Shown here: in pieces, positions 1 through 11,040 of the stretch | How positions within the stretch are numbered: position 1 is the stretch's first letter | Layout: each line of letters starts with the position of its first letter | Source: Talaromyces rugulosus | Taxonomy: Eukaryota > Ascomycota > Eurotiomycetes > Eurotiales > Trichocomaceae | Reading direction: 5' to 3' | DNA length: 64,000 nucleotides | Assembly (NCBI RefSeq): GCF_013368755.1 | Contig: NC_049561.1 | Location: 1,054,001-1,118,000, forward strand | Program-made: the position numbers and the translations under genes | Notes under the pieces: model-generated | Database searches by the model: none | What the model saw: only the letters and a program-made list of their open reading frames with translations | Told to the model about the DNA's origin: nothing

Positions 1-293
1 TGACGGGATTCGTGGAAGATGAAGAAGCGGCGAGACAAGCAAAGCCCGTCTAAAGTCCAGCCCAATAGAGGGCCTTCATTTGTTGTCCTATAAGATTTTG
101 ACTAGAGAGAGGAACAAACAGCGTACAGTATGTATATAGGTCTCGTTGCACGAAAACTATTCATCTAGGGGGTTTACGAATATACAAGTCGACTGATTCA
201 ATGTGTGGAATATATCCTGCAAATGAAATATTTAAAACACGCTCAAACTCAAATGTACATGTTAAGGGTCTACCTAATTTTATCGTCGCCAGA
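1..293. other. 3' flank of the carbamoyl hydrolase gene
   Basis: This stretch lies downstream of the minus-strand hydrolase stop codon. It probably holds the 3' untranslated region. I see no other gene, RNA or repeat in it. Confidence 0.5.
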
Positions 294-1376
294 TCATAGC
301 AAGTCTGGCTCAATAACCCCAGTACGATCCAGAATAGGATGGTAGTGTTCAGGTCGACGATGCTTCTCAAACGCGAAGACAGTGCTCTTAGGTCGGTGGC
401 AGTCTGCTAAGTCAATTGTTGCCAGAACCAACTCGTCCTCCTTCGTTTGAGCTTCCTTGATAATGTGCCCAAGCGGATGCACAATGATAGTTCCACCCAC
501 CAACGGGTTCCCATCTTCAGCGCCCGTCTTTGCAACATTGATGCTAAAACAGGCGTTCATATAACTGTTTCCCTGGCATGAAAGTTTATGATGCAACATT
601 ACCATCTCCTCCGCCGCTTCGGGAGTTAGATCCAGTTGGTGGCCAGCGGCAGTGGTCGGGAATGCAGTGGTATTATATCCACAACATAAAATCTCCATTC
701 CTTGGAGGCCGTACACGCGCCAGGCCTCGGCCCAACGTCGATCATTGCAGATGAGCATTCCAATGATCGGATCGCCTTTACCAGTTGATTGTGTAACGTT
801 ATCCAGGTCGGTCGACTTCTTTAGTGCGCCCTCAACAAGCCCGGGGGCTCTGAATGCCGGGAATCCAAGATCTCCCGGGCGGAAATAGCGCTTCTCTAAC
901 TGCTGAACAGCGCCAGGCTCGGTACGAGGCTCCACGGTGCCTGGAAGATGGACTTTGCGGTATTTCCCGACAATTTTATTTGCATCCGCGGAGTAGTAAA
1001 CACTGGAGTTGTAGTCGATATGGGTTCCGTCTTTTTGAATGCTGCGTTCCGCATAGCCCACATACACATCAATACCCAGTGCACTTGCACGGTCAAAAAG
1101 AGGCTTGACGTTTGGAGATTGCTCAATTCCACCTTTACTTGGATCTTCTACGTCAAAATATTGATCCAAGTCTATTCCCTCGAAAAGATATCGTGGGAAG
1201 AACGTGGTGAAAGCAAGCTCTGGGAAGACTGCAAGTTTTGCTCCTTGCTGCGCGGCCTGTTCCAAAAGCGACAGCATGCGCTTCAACACATCTCGCCGAG
1301 AATCTGCGAGATGAACGGGACCAAGCTGACAGGCAGCGACTGTCACCAACCTGGACGCCGAAGTCGTGGAACTCAT
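294..1376 (-). CDS. N-carbamoyl-D-amino-acid hydrolase (nitrilase superfamily)
   Basis: This enzyme should cleave N-carbamoyl amino acids to the free amino acid, CO2 and ammonia in the cytosol. The Glu-Lys-Cys catalytic triad of the nitrilase superfamily is visible: Glu in FPELAFTTFFPR, Lys in GKYRKVHLPG and Cys in ICNDRRWAEAWR. The FFPR and CNDRRW signatures match the D-carbamoylase (DCase) branch better than beta-ureidopropionase. The gene is a single exon of 360 residues from the second in-frame Met at 1376. An upstream Met at 1433 would add 19 residues of no evident fold, so the inner start is preferred. It is transcribed away from an NCS1 permease gene, with GATA-factor sites between them, which suggests joint use in nitrogen scavenging. 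Substrate chirality is inferred from family resemblance only. Confidence 0.88.
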   Translation of the reverse strand: MSSTTSASRLVTVAACQLGPVHLADSRRDVLKRMLSLLEQAAQQGAKLAVFPELAFTTFFPRYLFEGIDLDQYFDVEDPSKGGIEQSPNVKPLFDRASALGIDVYVGYAERSIQKDGTHIDYNSSVYYSADANKIVGKYRKVHLPGTVEPRTEPGAVQQLEKRYFRPGDLGFPAFRAPGLVEGALKKSTDLDNVTQSTGKGDPIIGMLICNDRRWAEAWRVYGLQGMEILCCGYNTTAFPTTAAGHQLDLTPEAAEEMVMLHHKLSCQGNSYMNACFSINVAKTGAEDGNPLVGGTIIVHPLGHIIKEAQTKEDELVLATIDLADCHRPKSTVFAFEKHRRPEHYHPILDRTGVIEPDLL

Positions 1377-1832
1377 GGTGATTGTCGTAGTTGCACGTGG
1401 GCTTGGATGAAGATTGTTTTCTGAATATGCCAACGATACGCTAGGCAGAATGGTAAATTATAAATGGACTATTAACTATCAAACTCAGCAAATCTACGAG
1501 ATACAAATTCGGGGTCGAAACACACCCCACATATCAGTTATCAGTGAATTCACCCCGAGGACTTTCCACCCAACGGAGTCGGTTACGCTTATCTTTCCGA
1601 CTCCAATCTCAAAACTATCTATCGTCCCGTCCACTCTTTGGCCAATTTTCGTAAACTCTACTGGTACGCTGGTTATCAATAGGTTTCGTAAGAATAGCCC
1701 CGCAAGGGGTTACACGTTTTGCTTTTGAAGAAGTTAAAGCTCGTGGTCCCAGAAAGCTTGCACAAAGAAACAAAGTGTAGACTACATACATCCTCTTCGA
1801 TTTACTATATTTGGTCATATCATAGAACAAAC
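1377..1832. promoter_or_regulatory. Divergent promoter with four HGATAR (AreA-type) sites
   Basis: The 456 bp between the two divergent starts contain four matches to the fungal GATA-factor consensus HGATAR: TTATCA at 1538-1543, TTATCT at 1589-1594, CTATCT at 1615-1620 and TTATCA at 1673-1678, all read as GATA on the minus strand. In Aspergillus such clustered sites commonly mediate AreA nitrogen metabolite control. That the sites are used here is inference. Confidence 0.55.
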
Positions 1833-3781
1833 ATGGGACTTCGAAATCGACTACAAGTAAATCAAGGGGACTCCTCGCTAGCGCACTCCAATAAAGACCT
1901 CGAGCCTATACCCCGGGACTCCCCAAAACGAACATGGACATGGCCGTCTCTTCTCGGCTTCTGGATCGCCGAGGCATTCAGTATTAGCATGTACCAAGGT
2001 GAATAGTCTCAAATGAAACATGGAGGACGGTGCACAGCTAACTGAATGCAGTAACCTCTACTGCTGTAACGAAGGGACTCAGTCCACCGATGGCTCTTGG
2101 AGCCATGGTTGTTGGACATGTGTTAGTATGCATTCCGGCCATGTTAAACGCGTATGTCTTGACTTTATCTTCGCGCTACCGAGGTTGTTTTCCTCTATGT
2201 CTTGAAAAGTATCCTAATAAGCCGCAGGTATGTTGGTGCGATCCATGGAATCAATTTTCCCATATTCACCCGCGTGAGTTTCGGAATGAGAGGAAGTTAT
2301 TTTGCAGTCTTCGGTGGGTTCTTCACCACAGGAGCTTTGATCGAAACAAAAAAAACCCACTAATTATTTCGCAGTGCGTGGGATAGTCGCGGTGATCTGG
2401 TTCGGTACACAGTCATATCAAGCAGGGCAATGTATATCAGTGATGATCCAAGCTATTTGGCCATCCTTCAAGAATCTTCCGAATCATCTACCGCAGAACT
2501 CACCCGTGACATCATCTGAGCTTCTGTGCTTCTTCCTCGCGATTATCGCTCAGCTTCCCTTGCTGTATCTCAATGTTTCCACTTTGCGGTATTTCTTCTT
2601 GGTGAAGACCATGGTCATGCCAGTATTTGGAGTCGTGCTCTTCAGCTGGGCGGTTGCCTCGGGTAAGTAGTGAAAGCAGACGAGAACAACCAGTAGTACA
2701 TGAATCGCTAATTATGGCAGCCCATGGATTCGGTCCCGTATTCTCGAAGCCAAGTCATATCAAAGACGGAACTCCAGTGGCGGTTGTATTTCTACAGTGT
2801 CTGACAAGCGCAATAGGTCCGAAAGCAACCCTGGCGTTGAGTATGCTTTTCCGTCCTTTATTTTTTACGTGATGCTGGTTGAGATGTCTAATGCGATGTA
2901 GACATGCCCGATTTAACTCGATACGCACGAAAACCTCGTGAAGTCTTTTGGACTCAGGCCGTCGGTCTGATTATCCTCGTTTCGTTGTGTGGACTATTGG
3001 GTGCCACGGTCTCGAGTGCTTCGGAAGTGATCTACGGAGAAGTGACATGGAATCCGCTCCAGGTGGCGCTCCTTTGGAATAACAGAGCGGCCCAATTCTT
3101 CGCTGCATTCTGCTGGGCTTTTGCAGCAATTGGGACGAATATTTCGGCAAATAGTATCTCGTTCTCGAACGATATCGCGCTGTGGTTTCCAAAATACATC
3201 GACACGAGACGAGGGGCCTTTATCTGTGCTTTTCTGAGCATTCTGTCAATGCCATGGTACATACAGAATTCGTAAGCTTTCCCTCTGTTCACCCGGCGTC
3301 GGTTCGACGATTTGCCACTGATATCATGATGTACAGTGCGGCTTCCTTCTCGTCATTTCTGGGCGGCTACTCACTATTTCTTGGTGCGATTGCTGGCGTG
3401 ATTATCGTGGACTTCTGGATCTGTCGGCGTCGAAGCCTTAGGATCGGTTCGTTATACGAGATGCACGGAACGCATTACTTTACAGCGGGATTCAACCTGA
3501 GGGCTTTTTTGGCCTTCATTTGTGGGATAGTGCCAAATATGCCCGGACTAGCGGCGGTGTGTGGGCAAGCTGGGATTCCCAAAGGTGCCACTTATCTGTA
3601 CTCGTTGAGTTGGCTTGTCAGTATTCTTGTCTCTGGGTCTGTATATTGGGTTCTGTTTCAGATCAAGCCTTTCAAGGTGGACGAGGAAGAAGAAAAGTTT
3701 GCTATCGATGGGGTTGAGGCAGAAACGGTCATGAATGAAGAGAGCTCACATGTGATTCTGAAAGACGAATCAAAGATGTAG
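1833..3781 (+). CDS. NCS1-family nucleobase/hydantoin-type permease
   Basis: This is a plasma-membrane cation symporter of the NCS1 (Fur/Fcy/Mhp1-like) family that takes up uracil, allantoin, uridine, hydantoins or related rings. Seven exons join in frame to 524 residues: 1833-1998, 2052-2151, 2228-2313, 2375-2662, 2721-2840, 2902-3271 and 3337-3781. Spliced family motifs include SISMYQ after the first helix, GINFPIFTR, SFGMRGSYFAVFVRG, VIWFGTQSYQAGQC and NMPDLTRYARKPRE, followed by late helices with FLGGYSLFLGAIAG. Length and order fit a complete 12-helix Fur-type carrier with an acidic cytosolic tail. The introns are 53-76 bp and phases agree at every junction. The neighbour is a divergent N-carbamoyl-amino-acid hydrolase, so a hydantoin, ureide or pyrimidine ring is a reasonable substrate guess. 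The true substrate cannot be read from sequence. Confidence 0.88.
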
Positions 3782-4365
3782 GATATATTCGTTAATTGAG
3801 GATGTTGATCGCTAGACACCAAGAGAAAACTACCTCTCATTAAGTGAACCACTAATATTGACGCACTGAAGTTATAATCCCAGGGATTTTATAGCTTTCA
3901 ATTTTCCATGGGGCCCTTCTTTCGATAATCACTGGAAGAGATATCATCTTGTTACTATATGTGACACATGGATCTACAAATTTCAATAGTACTAATGGAG
4001 CGAAGGGTTCACGAGATCAGCGGTGCAGGAATTGCAAGCCATGCTTATGATCCCGAGAAAGACACTGGAGGCTCGCCTCTGGAAAGACTCCTTAAAGATG
4101 GTGGGATTGGCGGACGATCAGCCTGGTGAGTTATCGATTCTTGTGACAATAGTAACCCATTAAATATAATATAACATTAAGCTAATTATATAATCTTATT
4201 AATAATGCAATACAATATTAATATTAAATAATAAATTACTTGATTTTATTATATTTGTACAATACAGTACTGTAAGTTAGAAATAACCGATGAGCATCGC
4301 CAGAATTAATTGAACCTATAAATTCCCTTTGCAAAGTTGCATGCCTATTATATACAAACTCTCAC
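3782..4365. other. Convergent intergenic region, AT-rich
   Basis: The region lies between the NCS1 stop and the ppe1 stop. It is strongly AT-rich at 4145-4300. It holds one short open frame at 3995-4129, listed separately. No RNA gene or complete mobile element is seen. Confidence 0.5.
3995..4129 (+). other. Orphan 44-codon ORF ending in a splice-donor-like sequence
   Basis: An ATG-started frame of 44 residues has balanced, protein-like composition (acidic and glycine-rich, with GGSPLERLLKDGG). It ends at a TGA that overlaps a strong GTGAGT donor, so it could be the 5' exon of a lost gene. The following DNA is AT-rich and holds no matching exon. I do not recognise a family. It may equally be chance. 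Confidence 0.2.
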
Positions 4366-5893
4366 TCACCCACTCTCCATTGCGCGCATGGCCATCATGT
4401 CGCCTACTTTCGGCGGCAGAACCAGAGCCCCTCGGTCGTTTCGTTTGAACAGGTCTATCAAATAGCTCGCTGTTTTTGCGGGTTGGTCTTCTTGCACAAA
4501 GTGACCAGCAGCGGGCAGAACTTGCAGCGAATATTTGCCTTCAAAAAAACAAAAGAAGAGGTATCAGCTATACAGACCAGAGCTGGAGAAAAATGAAAAA
4601 CGAGAAAAACAAACCTTGCATCTGCGCAATCAGAAGCTCCTTGTCTAGTCGATCCGTACCAGCCAGAATGAGCAGCTTCCCCCCCTTGGCATCGAGGAAC
4701 TTGCGACTTAGCCCAACAAACCAGTCTTCCCAGAACGGCTTTGTCTCGGCCAGATTCGTCCTCCAGACCCATGGACGTGACGGGTCAGATGGCGGGTTTT
4801 CTTCTCTGAGTAACGAGGGAACGGAAACTCTAGCAGAAACCGAGTTGCGTATCGTTCGCGAACGAAAACTGCAGTTTTGACTTTAGAACAAGGAAGAACA
4901 AAGCAAAAAAAGAAGGAAAGAGAGAGAACTTACTGCCACTCGATTGCAGAAGACAAGGAAGCAAACTTTGTCGGCCGTGTAGATAAATATGTATCCATGC
5001 TCTGCAAAGCGTCCATTGCAGAGCCTATTACACTCCAGGTAGTAAGCATCATTTCTTAAGATATCTCATTGTAGAGAGGAAAAAGACCGTACGTACCTTC
5101 GACGACATCAAGAACTGCATGCGCCAGTACCTTGTCACCCAATTCTCCATTTTTAGCAACGTCGGTAATCACCGCGCCCCCGAGACTGTGCCCAACCAAG
5201 ACCAGATCTGGCATGTCCTGCCATCGCATCTTTGCCTTTGTTTCTCGGACCACAAAGACCAAGTCGCGACTCAGCGTCTCCAGACGATAATCAGGTTCCT
5301 TCTTTTCGCCACCATCAAGTGGCTCCACGGTCGTACTTCCATGATGGCGGGCATCTATCGACAATACCCCCGCCTCCGGAAGCGCTTTGCGTATCTCTGT
5401 AGCGCAGACCGCAAACGAGAGGCCCGAAGACCCAGCGCCGTGGTGTGCTACAAACAAGGGGCCAGAGTTTGTCGGTGGTGTAATGTAAGCATGGTGAACT
5501 ACGTGCAAACCATCTACATCTTCTTCGAGATAGAGCTCTTGCGCATAAAAGTCGGTCCAGCTTAGGGACTTGTTGGGATCTTTTCGAGATGATTCCAATC
5601 TGTTTTTTGTTATCAGACACACTTGAACATACACGTGTATATTTAAAGAAAAAAACTCACGAGCTCGGTCGAGCAAATAACCTCTGACTCGCTGACGGAA
5701 CAACCGTCCCAGTCGACGACCCCGACGACGAATCGCCATCCCCATCTTCCTCAGCTATCGAGCCAGTTTTCTTCCCCCCATCAGTCAAGCTCTCATGGTT
5801 TGATTGTTCTTGTTCTTCATCTTCAAATAGCGGAATGTCTGGTGGGAGTTTGGCGAGTCGCGATTTGACAAAGCTCTTTTGGAGGTCGCTCAT
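4366..5893 (-). CDS. ppe1: Protein phosphatase methylesterase 1
   Basis: Ppe1/PME-1 removes the C-terminal methyl ester from the PP2A catalytic subunit. Five exons (5661-5893, 5097-5599, 4934-5024, 4615-4868, 4366-4538) join to 417 residues, normal for the fungal family. The alpha/beta-hydrolase landmarks are present: the oxyanion region HHGAGSSGLSF, the nucleophile elbow VLVGHSLGGAV with catalytic Ser, the acid region LLILAGTDRLDKE, and the catalytic His in AAGHFVQEDQPAK. The N-terminus is a low-complexity acidic and serine-rich tail. Met at 5893 was chosen because the MSDLQ start is usual in Aspergillus; Met at 5902 would add three residues. All introns have GT-AG ends and consistent phase. 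It is intact and ordinary. Confidence 0.93.
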
Positions 5894-6569
5894 GTTGTCC
5901 ATCAAACGTCTGCGTGGTGATGATAAATAAATACCAACGCACGAAACCACATGTGCAGCCTAGGATGACGATGAGAGGCGGGGCGAGACAAGTAACGGCG
6001 CGTATTATTTCGAGTCCATGCACTACAAAAGATCGCTTGGCGATAAGTGTATATTGGTGGAACCTTTTTTTATTTGATGTGTCTGCATGCAACAGTGACA
6101 CAGATGGCAGCGACAAACCGATGTGGCGAAATCACCCCCGCTTTTAGGTCTTGCCGCGATAATTGATAATTCGCTTCCTATTTACATGTAGAATATTTGT
6201 CCTGCCAATGAACATTTGACACGCATTGTCTGTATTAAAATGCTGTATTGAGTAGATGATGGTCTATTCTCGTCGCTGTTCATGTAGCTGCTACGTCTAT
6301 AATTACACTGTGGCTTCAGCCACCCGTGTTCCTTTATCATGTCCAGTGTCGCAACACCAGATGGAAACAAAGATTAGGCAATGAACTATATTTCTAATTC
6401 TGAATAGATATGATGCCGTCCAAGCCCCTGTCCTGACTAAGTATTCAATTGATATTGCCCACAACTCCAACCCCAGGTCAAACGCCACGGAATCGCCGCA
6501 AATCCAGAACGAACGCATGATGTCATGAACAGCAAAACAAAACAAAAAGGCGAACAGTAATATTACTTT
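5894..6569. other. ppe1 promoter and taf5 3' flank
   Basis: This intergenic DNA lies between two minus-strand genes. It should carry the ppe1 promoter and the taf5 3' untranslated region. I see no additional gene, and the open frames present lack codon structure or family resemblance. Confidence 0.5.
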
Positions 6570-9500
6570 CTAAGGGAGGTAAGCGCCTCCGGCAACAATA
6601 AGGTTCATGTTCGTGAACTTGACCTTGTAAACTGGACTCTTCTTTGTCGGAAACGCGCTGATTTGGTCCGGGGTCACCACATTCTCTTTGCCCTTCTTTT
6701 TGCTGCTTCCAGGCCCAACTGAAGTCGATGCCTGCGTACTGGAGCCCCCTGCATTGGCATCAATCTTTGTGCCGCTACCAGTATCCGCCGCGAGTCGTGT
6801 CTGGTTGGATGTTGGCTCCGAGGCTGGAGGAGCAATGTCCCAAACTCGCACCGTGTTATCGGCACCAGACGAGACCAGCACGGTCGACTCGACACTCCAG
6901 TCCAATGACCAGATACCACCCTTACCGTGTCCACGCATGCGCTTCACGAAACGACCCGAGGCAAGCTCCCACAGGAAGATAGAGCCTTGGTCATCGGCAG
7001 ATGCAAGATATTTCCCACTGCGACTGCAAGCAAGAGCAGTGATGTTGCCAGTATGACCAGTGAACATGCGCACTGCATTTCCAGTAGTCACTGCCCACAT
7101 TCGGACGGTACGGTCAGAGCTTCCCGTGAAAACGTATGCCGAGTTTGGATGGAAACAGACGCAATCGACATCTTGATCATGGCCGGCAAAGATTCGCTGT
7201 TGGCGGATCCGGTCAGTGGCCCAGAGACGAGCGGTTTTGTCGTGGCCCCCAGACACAAAGTAATAGCCAAAAGGTCCCCAGCTGAGATCCCAAACTGGCT
7301 GATCATGGCCTTTATAGATGACCATACACTGCCACAGGTCCAGCGACCACAGTCGAATAGTTTTATCGGCCGAAGAAGAGAGGAGCCAACGTGCGTTGGT
7401 TGGAGCTATTTCACCCTCTGAACGAGGTGCCGAAGGAGCAAACTTGACCGAGTAAATCGGGCCCGAATGACCAAACAGACGTTTTGAGTTGGAAGGCGGG
7501 CTGGTAAACTCTTCGATGCCTTCATGACTCGGCCTGATGGCCTGGCCATCAAGGCTCCAGACGCGAATGTACGAGTCTTCAAAACCGGCAGCTACCAGCA
7601 TGTTGTCATCGGAGAAATCAAGGCAGATCATGCTAGAATTCGAGTTAGAATTTGTCAAGACACACGATAAGAGTAAAATGGACTTACCGATCGTGGGTAT
7701 TGTGAAATGTGAACATGCAGACTGAGCATGCAACGCCAACGCCGCCAGAACGGCCCTCGATCCGAAATCGGTCGCGATTTTCTTTGACTCGTTGCACCTC
7801 CATAGCAACGTCGCGGGCTGTGGATGGAGGAAACGGAACATCTGCATGCGTGGGAGCCTCCTCATCTTCCTCCTTCTTAATCATATCATCATACTCTTGA
7901 ATAAGAGAATTTTGACCAGGTGCAGGAGGGTTTTTGGAGTCGTGGTCTTCGAGCTCTGCGCGAACATCGCTTTCCAACTCTGCTTCTGGAGGGAATTTTC
8001 CGAGTCTCAGCCTTGGCAATGTACCAGTCATCGCAGGATTGTCGCCAGTATATGCCGAGCCTGGATGGTGGCCTGGAATACCCTCGTCTTCGGCAGGAAA
8101 CGTGTGGCTTTCGCTCGAGCGACCGAGCATCGCAGCGAAACTGAACCGATCGTCTGCAGCTCGGTCCTTCGTGATGACATTGCAGTAGCTGCTCATGATA
8201 GCAGACATGACAGAGCCGCCCTCTTTTTGCTTGTTCTCCAGGAACTGCATCAAATTTGAGAAGGCAGGATTGCTGAGGATCAACCGATATTTGTTTCCTC
8301 GGTACAATTTCGCGGTCGAGTTATCCTGGACATGTTCAGGGAGGGTGATTTTTTGGAGTGAGCGTATGTCCTCTGCATGCTCGGGAAGGAAAAGATTTTT
8401 GTTCGCTTCAAAATATTGTTGCGCTTCCTGGGGATACAAGGCTGTCGCCAGATCGAGGAAGGAATAGACAAACAGCGGCCAAAGCACACGTCGAAGTTCC
8501 GGCTGAAGGACCGTTAGAACAGAATAGAAAAGAGACGAGGTAGAGTTCTTCATACCTTGTATAAATCGAGATTATCTTCAATCCAGACCTTCAAAAGATC
8601 TGCCAAATAGTTTATTAGCAGCTGAATTCGTGACTCCGAATAAATAACATACCAAAACCAGCTTGATACTTTGGACGTTGATTTTCGTTAGACTGGGGTA
8701 AGGATCGGCCGTCGATTTCTTGACTGGCGGACTCCATGCGGAGCATTGCCTCAGTCCTCGTATAGCCTTTCTTGGCCAGGTAGTCTATGACCTATTCGAA
8801 CATGGTTAGATATGATCACCTTGAAATGTTGAACAAATAAGACAATCAGGAAAATCAAGAAAAGCCCATCGTAGACGCCGACGCTCAACCTCTATTTCCC
8901 CTGAAAGCACAGATCGCAGAGAAAAGAGGCGAGGCTGAGGTCTTGGCCGCAACAGATTATGCTTGATGCGAAAGGGGGTGTGCAGATAAACAGGGCGTGT
9001 GTACTACACTAATGGCCTGTGCGTGGAGCATTTTGTTGTCCATGGTTGATTCGACAAACGACGAGCGTCCGAGTTGCAGTTGAGGAGAAAGGGAAAAAAA
9101 AGAAAAGCGAAGAACAGCGAAGAACAGCGGAGAGAAGACTTTGCAGGCAAACAGCTTCGCAGCGGGGTAACTCCTGTCTGTGTGTGCAAACAAGGTCGGT
9201 ATTGGACGAGACTGTAAGCACCAATGTTGTCCGAGGGCTTTTAGATTGGCTCCCCGCACCTTGGTCTGCTTTTAAAGAGTTTCGTTCATTCTTGCCTCAC
9301 TTCTTGTCGGGAATGCCCGTGAAAGACTTCAGTGGGATGACGGAGAAGGAAGGTGGACGATATCTTTTTTTGCAGACAACAAAGAAAACAACATCCATAC
9401 AATTCGTCTCAACCAGCAGGAGCGACGACGGCGCATGCTATTCGACCAACAACACACACAGACACAGACACACACAACATGATACAAAAGAAAAGAGCCT

Positions 9501-9716
9501 GACATAAAAAAAAGAAACCTGACTCACAATTTGATTGAGGTTCTGCTGCGAAACCGGCGCCGGAGGCGGCCCCGAAGGACCAGGCGTCGTCGGCGTATGC
9601 ACTACAGGCGCATTCGCATTCATGGGCTGTTGAGACATTGGTGGCATTGAAGCATTTGGCCCAATGCTGCCACTGCGCTGGGCAGGGCTGGGAGCACCAC
9701 CACCTGGCGCAGACAT
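6570..9716 (-). CDS. taf5: TFIID subunit TAF5 (WD40 protein)
   Basis: TAF5 is a scaffold of TFIID and of SAGA in the nucleus. Five exons (9528-9716, 8653-8791, 8556-8599, 7688-8502, 6570-7632) join to 749 residues. Exon 1 encodes a Gly/Ala/Pro/Gln-rich leader ending NLNQIV. Exon 2 carries the LisH-like segment (YLAKKGYTRTEAMLRM). Exons 3-4 hold the NTD2 domain, which includes VLWPLFVYSFLDL. Exon 5 carries six or seven WD40 repeats with repeated GH...WD spacing, for example LFGHSGPIYSVKF and RMRGHGKGGIWSLDW. The order is typical of TAF5. The first intron (8792-9527, 736 bp) is about ten times longer than the others in this window. The gene starts 384 bp from med11 on the opposite strand. Confidence 0.93.
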
Positions 9717-10100
9717 GGCCGCTTTTGTCGGATTTCTTGGTTTGTTCCGCCAACTGCAAAAAGGCCGTACTGATTAACAGATAATTTCTATATATTTTTG
9801 GGCAAATATGTCTGATGGCGGAAACATGCGCATGCCTGTGGAAAGATTGTTTCTTGTCGTCTTGTGGCAGGTTTGATGGAAGGTCGAAAGGTCGCGCATC
9901 GCGGCTGCCAAAGCGGGTTTTTGATACTGGGCTAGACTGGTTTGGGTTAGCGGCAACCCTCCCTTCCAGATTTAGAGCTTCTTTCAGTTTCCCCGGCACG
10001 GCCACACGTGATTTCTGCGTCCAAGTCGCTCTCAACTGTACTTGAAGAGATACACGATACAACATCTAAAATCGACACGGTTCATTTCCAGCGCACACAA
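9717..10100. promoter_or_regulatory. Bidirectional promoter between taf5 and med11
   Basis: The 384 bp between the two divergent ATG codons must carry both promoters. I see no clear TATA box pointing to either start, consistent with housekeeping promoters. No specific factor sites are claimed. Confidence 0.5.
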
Positions 10101-10727
10101 ATGGACGAGCCATCAGACACAACGTCTCAGACGTTCTCCTCTGCCGACCGAATCCGACAATTGAACGACATCGACAAGGTGCGCATTCCCATGATGACGA
10201 TGATGATAGGAAAAAAAAAAAAAAAACAAAAGAAATTTCACTAACACCTCGCACAGGACATTGCAACACTGGTCAACTCCGCCGGACTAGCTATCAAAGT
10301 GCTCGCAAACGACAAATCCGAGAACAATTCCGTCGAAGAACGAAAAGCCGCGTTCAAGAGTGCCACGTCCCAATACTTTGCCTTGCTCTCGTCCATCGAT
10401 GTCAGGTTACGTCGCCAGGTCTATGCCTTGGAGGAAGCCGGGATTCTTGATGCAGAGGCTGTCAGTGCCAATACCGGGTCGTTCAGAGGCGATGCAGCTG
10501 GCGGCGCGGGGGCTGGGCCTAATGCAGCAGGTGCTGCTGCTGCTGCTGCTGGTGGTGGTGCGGGCGCGGGACAGTTCAGTCCGCTTGAGATAAGCTGGCT
10601 TAATAGTCGCAAAGATACGGTGGGCAAGGACAAGGAAGCAGAGTCGTGGGCTGCTGCGAGGGAACTTGTCAAGAGACTGCAAACCGAGAGCGGTCAGGCA
10701 AACGTGGACAAGATGGACACGGATTGA
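10101..10727 (+). CDS. med11: Mediator complex subunit 11
   Basis: Med11 is a head-module subunit that pairs with Med22 and helps Mediator contact TFIIH. Two exons (10101-10178 and 10257-10727) join at AAG|GAC to 182 residues. The core signature follows the splice: DIATLVNSAGLAIKVL, then SATSQYFALLSSIDVRLRRQ, typical of fungal Med11. A low-complexity Gly/Ala tract (about residues 90-115, GCT/GGT repeats) separates the helical core from the C-terminal segment and varies in length in such proteins. The 78 bp intron contains a run of 16 A residues. Nothing is broken. Confidence 0.9.
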
Positions 10728-11040
10728 GACTGAGACTACGCGGTCAGAATTATGAAATGGTTGGAATTAGAACGGGTTGCTGTTCGAAATACCGTCTACG
10801 AGAAGACTGGCGAATCTTGTCAAAACGTCTACCTTGGACATGCTCAACAAGGATACGGCCGGAAACATACAACTGTCTACTGCTTGGACTACAAGATACA
10901 TTCTCACAAAGCCAGTTACGCTCAAGAACTAATCATTGCAAGGAAATCGGCACAGGTATCTACAGGATGCCCTACAACCAAAGGAACACTTGCATGTCAT
11001 CATCAGATAGTCTTCTACCTCTCAACCGGGCAATGCCTAT
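10728..11040. other. Convergent 3' region between med11 and cap2
   Basis: This is the shared 3' flank of two convergent genes. It probably holds both 3' untranslated regions. The open frames here show no family resemblance. Confidence 0.5.

Noticed and set aside
1377..1433. N-terminal extension of the carbamoyl hydrolase from Met at 1433
   Set aside because: The added 19 residues have no signal-like or family-like features, and the domain begins soon after the second Met.
9019..9507. 162-codon plus-strand frame inside the first taf5 intron
   Set aside because: It is Lys/Glu/Arg-rich low complexity from purine repeats and is antisense to the intron. There is no family resemblance.
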